A DNA stretch of 64,000 nt from Ciborinia camelliae (taxonomy: Eukaryota > Ascomycota > Leotiomycetes > Helotiales > Sclerotiniaceae): positions 587,779 through 651,778 of the forward strand of contig JANPYM010000005.1 in NCBI GenBank assembly GCA_025890175.1, read 5' to 3'. Both the position numbers and the translations under genes were made by a program. Positions 23,739-36,672 of the stretch are shown piece after piece (the first letter of the stretch is position 1; every line of letters begins with the position of its first letter). The notes beneath the pieces were generated by a model, which saw only the letters and a program-made list of their open reading frames with translations, did not search any database and was not told the origin of the DNA.

Positions 23739-24229
23739 CATCAACACAGCATCCTCAGATAAACCGAGTTCCCCACGGGCCACGAATCCCCCCCGAACCT
23801 GCGCCCTCCTATTTTCGAGCCCTTAGGTTCACCGTTCCTGCAGTGCACCCCATCCCAATCTACGGGCACAATTTGCGATGCATAAATATTTTTATATCGC
23901 GTTCAATTTCGATGATCTAATGGGAATCCCATTTCAGATTTCAGATTTCCCGATATCAAAACGAGAATCATGTGATTTTTTTAGGGTAGGGGTCATCGAA
24001 GATACATTGAAAATTGCCTCGATGGAAACTATACTAAGATTAATATTAGTATTAGTATTAATATTAATACCAATAGTATTGGTATGGTGTCAACTTTCCG
24101 TTTAAAAGCGATGTATTCCAGGAATTTGATTTTGAAAATGTGTTATACTAGTATCTAGGTATGGTTAATGGAGAGATGGTGGGTGGGAGATAGGATAGGA
24201 AAGGAAAGGATAGGATAGAAAAGGAAAGA

Positions 24230-24810
24230 TAAATAAACGGTTATCTCTATCTCCGCTCTAAATAAACTACTGGGATTTTACTACTTACTACCTGGATGCA
24301 AGTTCTCGCGGGTTATTTTATGCAGGCATAGACACCCGTACCCTATCCGGAGTATTTTATCTCTTTGGGCGATTTACCTTACCCTGCTGAATTCTATAGA
24401 GTGGTTATCCTATAAAACTTGTAGGTACAAATAAATCTGTAAATATATATTATATAATCGTCTAATATAATCATTCAAAATTAAGATTATTTCTAATTAT
24501 ATTAAAAAATTAAATCATTAGATAATAAATTTAAACCCTTACCCTTTTCCCCCCATCACCTTTTTCCTTTTCATCTACCTTCCCCCTTTCCCTTCCCTTC
24601 CCTTTTCTTTTTTTTCCTCCTTTTCTTTACCTACTTTCTTTATTAAACAATTATTTGATATATACCCGCAGATCTACCCATACCCAAAACATTTCACAAA
24701 ATGGTTACCCTACCTTATAAAAGAAAAGCAGAATAACTATCCGTTGGGTTTTACATCAGGTTACCCCGGGTCTATCCTACTCTCTGCCCAACTCTGATTT
24801 TATAAGGTTT
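24230..24810. repeat. Dispersed repeat copy B (no LTR insertions)
   Basis: Homologous to 21300-22330 without both LTRs. It preserves the uninterrupted ACCCTACC site and the CTCCGCTC site. It is less AT-rich than copy A. No open frame. Confidence 0.75.
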
Positions 24811-27459
24811 GTTACTTGAAGTTTGATTTTGATTTTAACGATAAACTTTGGAATTTTTCAGCCCTGTTATTGAGATAAGATATACTTACTATTACAACAT
24901 ATCCTAACTCCTTGCTCGAAATTGTAGAAGATTTCACGCTCCTACTTGTTATTGGGATGGAAGATTACTATTTCCGGACAAGCGAGTCATATCAGCTTCG
25001 TTCGTTCGATGGTGTTTCTAGGAACGGTGCTCTTTGTGTGGGTATGTTTATGAAAAGCTTCCATTGTGCATGGAGTATTGTAAACTAATTTTCACCGGGA
25101 ATGTGTATTGGAATGGGAGTGGGTATATTTTATATATCTGAATTATCCGTATCATTCTCATATCTCAAGGAGAACAAGCTGATTGCTGTTGTTATAATTG
25201 TGTCTGGGATTGGTTCGGAGGTCTGATATACCATGCTATGGCACGGCAACTCCCTCGTATTGGGATACCATGTCATTACCTCGACTTGAGATGATATTAA
25301 TTGAACGCAAATAGGGGTTGTGTTACTCTCGTGGTTGCTACCCTAATCAACTTGACCCTTCATGTCTGCATACCACCTCGCGAATCCAGACCACTGGGAG
25401 ATTGTAGCGCGTCCACTGCATTGCCCTATATCTTCTTTGCCTCCCTCATCTCCGGGATGTCTATATCGCCTTCTACTACATTCGTAGCTCATCTTTATCT
25501 CTACCCACTTCCTTATGTTACTTGACTAATACAAGCTATAGATTGATACCCACGGCTCGAAATAAGCCGGATTGATTAATATCACTTGATTCCATCAACA
25601 TACTTTTCATAACACACTATCTCGGGATTCCATGTCGTATTCTTCCCGGCTTCATCGCATCGCGTTGGCTTGGTTCTTTGAAAAAATACAGCTATTCCCA
25701 TAGTAATAATAGTTTCTCCAATCCTCTATTATTAGACCAGTATCTGTGATTCACACAGTTAACCTTCTGCATATACGGTAATATACGAATGGATTCATGG
25801 CTTCGGCAATTCAGTCAGACTCTTTTCGCCATCACTCGCTGCACTTACAGACGATTTGGACCAGAGTGGCCGGATAATTAGAATGATATTTAATATAATA
25901 GTATCTGGATACTCGATAGGAAGTCCCATCCATCTCTAGTTTACAGATCCCGATGGACTTGGAAAAATTTCGGGGTGTGAAAGTGAGGTACATCAAATCA
26001 AGCATATTGCAGAATACTCTTCCGTCAATTATAGCACGAATCGAACAGCCGGACGAAAAAATAAAAATCCAGAGATGGATTTATTGAAGCATATGATTCC
26101 GAGAAGGGAAAGAATTAATGGGAGGTGGGAAATACGGCGTGATGGTCGTGTTGAAAAAGTGGTTGGAAAATCATGGGTTGACCTGACTTTGACCTGACTT
26201 TGACCTGACCTGACCTCAACTTTCCAACCTCAAAGTTTACCAAAAAGCAATCCAGCTGAACTCGAATTCCATAGGTCATTTCAGATATGCAACAAAAGAT
26301 TGTTAGATCACAGGGGTGTGTATCACATGGAAGGAGAGGTATTGGGTCGGAGGTTCGGAGGAACTTCGGGCCGGGTGGGGGGGGCTGCCGTTTAATTTTA
26401 GGTATTAAGATCTTTAATGAAATGGATGTTTGTTAACACTTGCAGGTTCTTTTGCATGTTGGAAGGTCTGACTTTGACATAATGTGGTTGGGTGTTTACT
26501 TATTTGTTAATATAAAAGAAAGTTTTGTGTTTGGGAATAAGGGGGCTGGATTTTCAATGCAGCTAATTCTTGGTAGTATGGAGGCAGATGGATGGATCAA
26601 TGCATTTAATTCGAGGGTATCCGTGGACCTTGGAAGCGGCTATGCTGATGGTTTGGATCTCAAATGCTATTGATATCACGTTTCAATTTTGGAAATTCAG
26701 TGATTGGCTGGCTTTTGGATCTGTAAGTAGATAGGATTTACACATTGGGATCTCTGACCTCTTCTAGCAAGGCTTAGGTATCTACATGCAAACCTATGTA
26801 TGCTATTGATCGGTTTTCCAACCGTTAACAACTACCTGCCCCTTATAAGCGTGTACTCCCATTAATTTTCAAAATTAATCTTTAGATTCTCCATTCCCAT
26901 CTCTATCCCTATTCCAACACAAAGCCTCCAAGGCCCCCAATCCAATCCCCCCATTCAATCAATCAATCTCCATCTATCCCTCCATTCAATCTCCATCTAT
27001 CCCACAACAGTAACCTACCTACATTCATCCATCCCATCCCACCCATCCTGCAATCCCTCATCCCCAACCCAAACCACCACACCACACCACACTCGCGAAC
27101 ATCAAAATATACCTATACCTATACCCATACCTACCTAGGTAATTAACCAACACAATGAGGATTACTACCGTAAGAGTAATCGAATGATATCTTTCTATGT
27201 TTATAAGATCTGTATGCGGGTGCCCTTGAAAACAACTAGAAGAAAGCTAAAGCTAACATTGAAATCCATACTCCCAAGATCATACCTTCATTTTCAAAAT
27301 CTTCTCTCAGGCGCAGAATCTGTTCTTGTTATTGTGCCAGTCACTGGCATCTACAGTCAGGCATCTAAGGGCATTCATATTCTCTTAAAGAGAGATACAA
27401 AATACTAAATCCAAAAGTAGTTTACCCCTAAATCAATGCCAAACCCCCCCCCCCCCCCC
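24811..27459. other. Gene-free spacer with simple repeats
   Basis: Several short frames, none supported. Contains a GACCTGACTTT-type short repeat at about 26180-26215 and CATC/CCTA tracts at 26940-27140, then a poly-C run before the assembly gap. No RNA gene recognised. Confidence 0.5.
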
Positions 27460-27477
27460 CCTTTTCACAATTAAACG

Positions 27478-27487
27478 NNNNNNNNNN
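27478..27487. other. Assembly gap of ten Ns between duplicated ends
   Basis: Ten N characters. The 18 bases before the gap (27460-27477, CCTTTTCACAATTAAACG) are identical to the 18 after it (27488-27505). A long C homopolymer precedes the gap. This looks like two overlapping contig ends placed side by side rather than a real missing segment. Confidence 0.95.
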
Positions 27488-27505
27488 CCTTTTCACAATT
27501 AAACG

Positions 27506-28292
27506 TAACTCCTTATTATATTATATTTGTTAATTAAATTTTCTTTCATATCTACAGTACACACATAAAGTATGAGGTTGACTGTACTGGTACCTACTTC
27601 AAGATGAAAAATCATATGGGGAAAGATAGATATGCAGATCATAGGGCTTAATCAGATGGATCCATCAATCAAATCAATATTCTCCGACCGATAGACCGGA
27701 GCCTCGGGAACTATATTAGCCTCCGCATTATCCGCTAGTCTCCATCCCTACCTACCATCCCTCCTCCTACCTAAATTAATAGCTACCTACAAACAACTCG
27801 GATTCACTTTCCGATCCTGAAAATTATTTTGGGGAACTTCCTTCATCTTGGCTTGTCTTGTTTGGTACCTTCCTACCTTCTTCCTACCTTCTTCCTACCT
27901 TCCTCCTATCATCCTATGGCTGGAAATATTTGACCTTCTTTACAATTCTTTACAATAAACAAGTCAGACCATGATATTTCCTGGTGATGGTTGATTGTTT
28001 TGATAATTGACTATAAAAGCAAGCAAGCAAGGAAGCGAGCGAGCAACAAGCAATACTTCTACTTTGTTTGGTTCTTGGGTTCTTGGGCTCTTATTTTACT
28101 TGCTTGATAAGTGTTGCTTGGAATTTGAATTATCACGGTATTGGTATTGGTATTGTACAGTTGGGTTGTCTCAGTCGCAGGTCGCAGGTCACAGTTGCTG
28201 TTACTGTTGCTGTCACAGTCTCATTCACAGTATCAGTCTCATCAATACAAAATCTTCGACTTTCAGATCGGAGCCTATCTGGATCGGAAACA
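27506..28292. other. 5' flank of the SNF2 gene
   Basis: CCTTCCTA-type tracts and AGCAAGC repeats; open frames run through it but none has support. Probably promoter and 5' untranslated region. Confidence 0.5.
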
Positions 28293-31200
28293 ATGACTCC
28301 AGCTATTATCCTCAGTGATATGCCTACTGAGAAAAGGAAATCAATTGGCATGGCTCATCTCTGGGTGAGATAGAGATAATCATCCAATATCAGAATCTCC
28401 TGTTAACTTATATAACAGGACAAGATGAGGAAAGTCGCAGCAGCAAAGAATAAAACCATGTCAACAACAGAACAACCAACCCCTCCTCAAGAACAATTGA
28501 TAACTCAACCAGTCAAATCAGATACCAGTTTCATTGTTCCACCAACTTTATTACAGAACTCATTGTTAGATTCCAGGGTTAATTCTTTCCTTGACATTTC
28601 CAAATACATCCCTGCAGGATGCATTCGAATTAAAAAAAATGAATGCTCCCTCTCAGGAGATGAACTTTCCAAGTTCCAGAGTTGGCATGCATTTCACCTT
28701 CCTACTGATAGCTACTCATTTCAGAGCCATGTATTGTATTTGCCCAATACTATACAAGGGAAGCTCCTTCGTTCTCCCCTTCTTGCTGCTTTCAGTGGAA
28801 TTCATAATGCTGGCTGGATCAGAATGGAATTTAGGGCCAAGGATCAACAGAGTGGTCAAGTAAGGGTATATATTCTACCGGATGATGTTGGAAGAGGAGT
28901 GTTAGACCGGTAAGTTTTGATCAAACATTACAATCGTTTTGAAGTGATACTGATTAATTTCCAGTTCAATGAAACAGCTTCGGAAAGGTATGGAGATTCT
29001 ACTGGACAAGTTGGACCTTTCGCATGATACTTGGCAAGGGACATGGACAGATGATACACCTATTCAACACATCGATCCTTCATTAAATGAGGACCAATCA
29101 TCAGAAAATGTTCCTGTGTTTGATTTGTTCAATAATATACCGTCGCCAAAGCCAGACCCGGACATTGTCGCAGATGAGTATGTCCAAGATGTGATGCGAT
29201 CGATTCTGGAAGGCAGTATACAAGGACTTCATCCTGATACCAAACTGCACCCCTATCAATCCCGAACGGCTGCTATGATGCTACAGCGTGAAACACAGCC
29301 AGGTCATCTCCTTGATCCACGCCTTCAACCAATCAAGGACCAGGCTGGAAACATCTTTTATTGCAATCTGAGTGCGAGTACTTGTTTTAGAGAGCCAATT
29401 TTTTATGAAGCGCCAAGAGGTGGGATATGCGCAGAAAACATGGGCTTGGGAAAGACCTTGATCTGTCTAGCTCTGATCCTTTCAACAAAAGATTTGTCAT
29501 CCCAAATACCCGTTGAACATTCCGTTGGTTCAATTCCAGTCCGAGAGACTACGGGCTCTCTTCTCGATATGGCCGCATCGACAATTGGTAGGCTTGGAAT
29601 ACCTTGGGAAACGGTTCTTCGGAATATGGAGTATGAACTAGGGGACGAGTTTAATCAAGCTCGTGAGGCCCTGAGGAGAGGAAATGGCTATTACTGGTAC
29701 AAAACCGATCCACCTCTTCGCAAAACCCGCAATCCGGCGAACGCTGGCCCCCGCAAAATCTGGCTCGCGACGACTACTCTTGTAATTGTTCCAGCCAATT
29801 TGATCCAACAATGGGTGCAAGAAATTGAGAAACATACCATTGGTCTCAAATATCTGGTCATGATCAACATGAAAACTCCGCTACCAGCCGCAGAAGAATT
29901 GTCAACTTTCGACATTATTCTATTCAGCAAGCAGAGATTTGAGAGAGAGGCAAAGGAAAATACTCGTGCCCCTCGGAGAACCTTCTGTTCTGCAGGGACC
30001 GAGAGTGTACGAAACGAGAGTCTACAAAACGAGACTAAACCTGAAACATATCGTTCTCCGCTAAAAGACCTTCATTTCAAACGTCTAATTACAGATGAAG
30101 GTCATTCTTTTGGGAATGCGACCAGGAGTTTAAAAACCGACGCGACAAGTGTCATTGATTTCTTGCACCTCGATGCGCGTTGGATCATCTCTGGAACTCC
30201 AACACGCGGTCTTCATGGTATAGACTTAAAAGGTCCGGAAAGTAACGAGAATCACTCTATTGAAGGACAAGAATCGAGTCATCCCAATAATGTCTCACAA
30301 TCATCGGAATCATACCATGTGCGACAAAAGTTGTTCATCGAACAAGATCGTGAGGACCTTGAGAAGCTCGGAAACATCTTGAGTTCATATCTCAAGGCTC
30401 GACCATGGGCAAACACAACGGCGGAGAGTGATCAAGCATCTTGGGTATCCTTGGTCATAAAACCACGATACGACAACAATATTCATGGCGATTCACAAAT
30501 CCTCAAGACTACTTTGGAAGGTATGATCATCCGTCACACGACGGAAGATGTCAATACAGAACTTTCTATTCCTCCGCTGTACAACAAGGTTGTTTACCTC
30601 GATGGCTGTTTGCAGGATAAGCTGTGTTTGAATATATTCTCAATGATGATAGCTATTAATGCCGTCACTTCAGAAAGAGAGGGCTTGGATTATCTGTTCC
30701 ATCCGAGTCCACGGTCAAGACGAGCACTTCAGACCTTGGTCTCAAATTTACGACAAGCCTCTTTCACTTGGTCAGGTTACAGCACAGTGATGATCGAGAG
30801 CTCTCTAGATACAGCCAAGAAATTTGTTACAAAGGATAACATTGCTCCTGAAGACAAAAAGCTTCTAGTGGAAGCAATTCAAGTTGGGGAGTTCGCGCTT
30901 GCAAATGGCATATTCACAGCTGTTAGCAGATTACATGAAATGGCCATGTATGTACACAATCCCCTACAGAAAGAGATTAAACGTGCATGGGCACTTGACT
31001 ATCATGACGGGAACCCGACGTTAATGGGCGCTTCCATGGTACTTGGCGCCAAAGAGGTCTTTAATACTCGCTTTCAGAAATGGGTGACAAAGTCCATCAT
31101 TTCTGGACAACAAATGATGGAAGACAAAGAGTATCAGAATTCTGGGAAACGTGGACAATCTACACCAGCGAGGCCAAATAATGTGGAGCACAAGCCAACC

Positions 31201-32715
31201 GCCAAACGCCTTGGTTTCACAGACTTCGATGATAATAAGATGTGGGAGAATTCTACAATTATATCCACCGCCTCATCTAAGCTTTCATACCTCATGGACC
31301 AGATCTCTCTTTACTATCGTGACGAAAAGATTATCATATTTTACGAAGCCGAGAACGTGGGATATTACATTGGGCAAGCACTTAAATGCATGAACGTTGA
31401 ATATTTGGTTTATAGCAAGAGAGATTCACTATCTGAGCGTTCCAAATGTGTTGTGAATTTCAACTCTCTCCCCGCCTTTCGAGTTATGCTCATGGATGTC
31501 AATCAAGCCGCTTTTGGTTTAGATATGAGTGCGGCATCAAGAGTATATTTCATAAATCCCGTCTTTTCGCCACAAATCGAGGCACAAGCCATCAAGAGAG
31601 TTCACCGTATCGGGCAATTTCGTCCCGTATATGTGGAGACTTTGGTTCTCAAAGGAAGCATCGAGGAGGTCATTTTGACAAGACGTGGAACGATCAGTGA
31701 GCAAGAGCACATGAAATTTAAGAATATACTCGATGATCAAACGATGTATGACTGGATCCGAAACATTCGATTTTATCCAATCCCAGATGGAAGAATCCCT
31801 GGTCCAGATCAATTTGCAATTCTCCAAAATCCACAACTAGCTTTCGTAAAGACTCGTCTCGAGTTACATTTGGTCGATGATTTACGCTTTTGGAAAAAAC
31901 CCAATGGTAAGAAACCAAGCCTCGGAATTTGGGATCAAAGACAATCAACACTCTCACATACAATTGACATGGCTCGATTGAGTGTCCAAATAAGAAATTT
32001 AGGAATTGATCTTCGACTTCTCATTCTTGACCACTTTAGAGACGGACTCAGAGAGCGCATGATTGATGAGCGGTCGGAATGGGAATCTTCGATGACTGAT
32101 TTATTCTCACATCATCAAAATTTGTTTTCGGAAGATAATGCCTTTATTAGTGGAGTTACTAATCTTGGCGGTAGTATTCGTGGTGGTAGTATTCGTGACG
32201 TTAGTTTTCGCGAAATTCGTGACAGTAATATTAGCGGCGGTACGGTTAATACTACTAGTTATAATGGAAGTCGTTCCGTTCTTACTAGACGTGATTCTGC
32301 TATGGCTGGCCAGAGCATTTCTCCGACAGAGATGCAATCAATCGCCAACGAGGATGATCCATCGCCGCCGCCTTCCCCTCTACCCAAGAACGAAGAGGTA
32401 TATGAGCCACGGGAAGAAGGTCGATCGACTAGGCATCTTGAAGTTGAAGGTCTACAGCGTCGCGCTCGACAAGTATCTCAAGGAACTCAATTGGGAGGGA
32501 TCATTGAAGATCTGGATGAGGATATGAGTGAGCGTGAGCCTGAGCCTGAGCCTGAGCATGTGCGTCAGCTTGAGCGTGAGCATAGGCATGAGCCTGAGCG
32601 TGAGGAAGAAATACAAGCTCAACATCAGAGGATACTTGAGGATGCTAGACAGGAGGCTTACGATGCTGAATATGCTAAGTATGAAGCTGAGTTTGGTAAC
32701 TTGTATGATGCGTAA
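28293..32715 (+). CDS. SNF2-family helicase-like ATPase
   Basis: Three-exon model: 28293-28364, 28419-28909, 28965-32715; 1437 aa. Introns are 54 and 55 bp. The small first exon adds MTPAIILSDMPTEKRK in frame; without it the start would be 28425. ATPase motif I is AENMGLGKT (about 343-351), motif II is DEGH (about 565), unlike the usual DEAH, and motif III is SGTPTRG. The C-terminal helicase half has IIIFYEAENVG and RVHRIGQ (about 1063-1069), diagnostic of SNF2 enzymes. A long insert separates the two halves, as in Rad5/Rad16-like members. The C-terminal tail is charged, with Glu-Pro and Glu-Arg runs. It should act on chromatin or DNA in the nucleus. No RING finger is evident, so the subfamily is unresolved. 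Confidence 0.88.
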
Positions 32716-35553
32716 ATATTTGGGGATTTGGGGATTGGGGATTGGAGGATTGGGAGATGGAGGATTTGGGAAAGGATATGCTGGTTGGTTGGCTGGGCTG
32801 GTACCATACGCGCTGAGGTTCATGGGAGTTATTCATGAGGTGGTGGGTCATGGATATCCATCATATGGTTACGATTCTTATGAATGATATGATGGGTTTA
32901 TGCGTGGGATGGTTATTGATGGATGATGGATACATGCTGCAATGCTGCAATGTTGCAACGCAGCAATAAAGATGGGAGGAATACCTTGCGTGACGTGACG
33001 TTAGGTTAGGTACGTTATGATAGATACATGAAGCCCGATATGATAGATACGGGGGATTGGTGGGATGGGTTGGATGGGTAGATAGGTAGATAATTAAGTA
33101 GGTGTTTAGGTAGGTAGATAAATTAATTAATTAATGCAATAATGATGATGATAATGATAATGATGATGGTAACGATAATGATGATTCGATAAATAAAAGA
33201 TGGGTGGATCATCCGGTTGGTTGGTTGGTTGGCTGGAACTTTGGGGTTTGATGATCCTGTATCGGATTGTTAAACTGAACTGAGTTGAGAATTGAGGATT
33301 GAGGATTAAGTGCTTGGTTGATTAATTGATTAATGGAAAAAGATATGAGAAGGGATATAGATGGTATTGGTTTTTCTAACTTGAAGAGTAATTAATTAGC
33401 TGGAATGTTATAACTTATAACTTATTTGATTATATAGGTGGATAGGTATTGATTATTGGGTTTTTGGTTTGTTAGATTAGATTAGGGAGTTAAACTAGGG
33501 AGTTGGTTATAGAGCAAGTTATAGAGCTAGTTATAGAGCTGGTAGTATAGGATTTCTAGGATTTCTAGGATTTTTAATTGAAGAAATGGGGAAAATGTGG
33601 ATGATGGGGATGATGGGGAAGATGTGATAATAAAAGAGCGATCAAGAGATATAAAGAGATATAACTATTTTTTTTATTTTTCTATATTTAATATAAAACA
33701 AAATAGAGGATGTCCCTGGGAGCCCCTTTCTTCCCCTCATTATAATTTATCTATTTTAAGAGAAACTTAAAGTTCACAGGTAACATATACCTTTACACTA
33801 TATCTATATCGTTAATAAATCGTCGGTAAATTATAAATATTTATAAAATCGCGCAATTGCTAGTCACTCTAAGACTCTAAGATAGATAGATACTAGTTTC
33901 TAATCAAGAATAGACAGTCTTGTTGATATATATATATATATAATGATTATATATTAAACAAAAAGTATAAGGTTAGTTGGAAATATCTAGTATACCTTGA
34001 ATAAATACAAATGTAAAACTTCTAGACCTTTATATCTTGGGAAAGTTTTAAGGGTTGATTAATTAATGCAAATATACAAGCGAGATGAATATTTGGTATT
34101 TATTTGGTTAAACTTATCTGAGAGATTTCTAGGAGATTGGAGGAAAGGGGAAATTGAGTGATCTCGTTTGTAAATTGTGGCACGTTTTGGGTTGTTTTGA
34201 TGGGGTGAAAAGGTGAAAGGGCGAATTTTGGAGGGTTTGTGTGGAAGGTAGGTGTGGAAGGTTTGTATGTATAGTTATCGAGAATACTCGAGACCTTTTG
34301 GACTTGCTATATTATATTTGCTATATTTGCCATATTCTAAGATTGTTTCTCAATATTGAGGCTCTGAAATATCTAGGGCGATGGATTCATCAGAAAGTTG
34401 CTAGAAGGAAAACCATATCAATCTTCTTTCAATGATTCGGGAGCTTATTCCTTGTAGGGACCCATGTTGGCTATTTTGAAGCTTGTTTGTTGTTCTTTCG
34501 TGTAGTCTAGGTATTGGATTAGTATTTCTGGTGAATACTTGGAGCTTGGGGTTTTATATCATGTTTCTTGGTTAATGCTGGGGTGGGTGTGAGTGGGTTG
34601 ATTGCAGAATTCATGTATAGATGATATGGTAACTCGTGACGCCTTTATACGTACTAACTTTCTGTCTCTCTGTATCCCTTAAAGAGTATCTATGCAGGCC
34701 CAGCCATGAAAATAGGAGCTGGTGTAGAAGTCTTTAAAGATTAAGCGATTGCTAATACTCTGGCTAGATAGTAGTACAGGGGACTGTCCCATTGATTGTG
34801 TTACAGGAGGTTATAGTTGAGGCAGGGGAACAGGTAGCGTGTATTGTGATGAAATTGGAATACATCTCTGGACCTTTGGTTTAGGCGTAAGCTAGGTAGT
34901 TGGAGTAGAGTGAGATACAAGAAGCTTCTTAATGGATTCGCAGAATCTACTTCAATTTCAAAGGACCATGTATTACGTAATGTGATATCGATCAGCGGTG
35001 CCATTTTTGAAAATAAAATAATTAATTAATTAAACTAGCCGAACTAGCCGAGCTAATCGAGCGTAGCGAGGAATGGGGGTTTGGGGGCAAGTCAATTTTG
35101 CCTTTTTCATAATATAAAAAAAATGATTCTGCGAATCCACAATCTGAAAATTTATTTTCCGCGACGGCTAGTCTAAAAGCTGGCGTCTTTACCCGTCGAA
35201 CGATGTTGACTGCATGATATGTTGTTATATAGAGATATGAGGTGGGGAGATGGTGAAAAAACAAGAAATGTTTTGATCAGATATGTAGACTTTCATGAGT
35301 GTTAGGAAGTTTTTCCACTTTTTCCACTTTTTGCAAAGCTAGTCATGTATAAGATGATATATTACTAAATCAGATGAAATGTAAGTGCTAATGCTAGCTA
35401 CATTGAGAGGCTCTTATATTGAAGAGGCCTTGATATATTTCCCACCAGTTTCGTCAGAGAATCCAGATCTCGAGCCTGAACCCCCAAAATGTGCATCTTC
35501 CTACATACACATTCTATTCTCTCCCTCCGAAGTCATCTATTCCTCCCACACAA
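32716..35553. other. Gene-free spacer rich in microsatellites
   Basis: GGTA, GATAAT, TTAA and TATAGAGC tracts and a homopolymer-rich AT stretch near 33660-33960. A minus-strand frame at 35022-35264 rich in Ser/Ala is discussed separately and is not called as a gene. The end of the spacer is the 3' flank of a 2EXR gene. Confidence 0.5.
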
Positions 35554-36672
35554 CTACCACGGGGCCCCGTCAAAGATTTGTGCCAATCCTTTGTACTTGT
35601 GCACCACACTTCCATCGTCATAAGCAGGAAGCCAGGTTCTATATTCAATACTCGGCACATAGAGTCTAGGTTGAGCAACCCTTCCAGGCTCATCGCTCAG
35701 ATCTGCATCAAACCAGCACCACAAGCTCAGGACCGGTTCCCTCGTTCTCCAAAACTTCAAAGCTTCTTCATCTCGCCCCTCTCCCTCATTCAGGGCTTTC
35801 ATATACGTCTTCCACTCATCCCGCATAGTGCTCGCCGCAGACTCAACTTCTGTGATATTCCGAAGAACTCTCTCTTTGTAAGGCGAAAAGTTATGTAAGA
35901 AAAAGTCGCTTTCTATATCCAGAAATCGTGGTTCAGAATAAGGATTTGGAGGATAAAGCATTTTCAATTCGCTTCTACAGAGAAAGAGAGTTATCCTTTT
36001 GAGGGCCGGACAGTGTATACTGATAAGCTTGAAGAGAGTGTCTTGGTAACGGCGGAACTCGACTCTGACAGGATTGTGCAAAGGTGCGCGCCAGTCGTTA
36101 ATATTGGCTTCAGAGAGAGCGAGATGGGTAACATTTGACATTGATATATGGCCACCGAAGTTGTATATTCTCATCATTTCGAAAGCGCTTAACATGAGTA
36201 TATCCTTATCTGGTCGCATATAGGTGATATAAGTCTTCACTTTTTCCGTAGAATAATCTAGACCATATTTGACTTTATAATGATGACAGCGTGGACTGAC
36301 GTCCATAATTGGATCCGACGATGCACAGGGGGTGTGCGTACCCAAAGGGGCAACCTCAATTTTCTTAAAGATTCGGTATACTTCTTCTTGTGAAGTCACG
36401 CAGGCTTGTAGAAATGGGAGTATGTTGATATCTCTGGATATTTTCATCACGAGAAGACGGGATGCTATCTGTTGCTGGTGATTAAACCCTTGCATGATGC
36501 TGGCATTCAAAATAACGATCCTAGGGTTCGGAAAGGCTCGGATGAATATCATACGTTGGATTTCTAGTGGAAACCGGGTGAATGGTTCGAATATCCCTTT
36601 GCGTGACCTGTTGATCGCTTGACGCCCATAATAAGTATGATAATTTATGCGGGTACCTCCTCGTTGCCTCAT
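35554..36672 (-). CDS. 2EXR-family protein, tailed type (pair 2, left)
   Basis: Intronless, 372 aa. Blocks: FPLEIQRMIFIRAFPNPR (about 35-52), FLQACVTSQEE, YMRPDKDILML, CPALKRITLFL and the terminal GLAQIFDGAPW. The first 30 residues are basic. No signal peptide or membrane helix. Role unknown. Divergent from the tail-less paralog at 37851 across about 1.2 kb. Confidence 0.86.
   Translation of the reverse strand: MRQRGGTRINYHTYYGRQAINRSRKGIFEPFTRFPLEIQRMIFIRAFPNPRIVILNASIMQGFNHQQQIASRLLVMKISRDINILPFLQACVTSQEEVYRIFKKIEVAPLGTHTPCASSDPIMDVSPRCHHYKVKYGLDYSTEKVKTYITYMRPDKDILMLSAFEMMRIYNFGGHISMSNVTHLALSEANINDWRAPLHNPVRVEFRRYQDTLFKLISIHCPALKRITLFLCRSELKMLYPPNPYSEPRFLDIESDFFLHNFSPYKERVLRNITEVESAASTMRDEWKTYMKALNEGEGRDEEALKFWRTREPVLSLWCWFDADLSDEPGRVAQPRLYVPSIEYRTWLPAYDDGSVVHKYKGLAQIFDGAPW

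Noticed and set aside
23393..23920. 175-codon frame with Ile-His-Pro-Ser repeats
   Set aside because: Open only because of the CCAT microsatellite and CCAATT tract.
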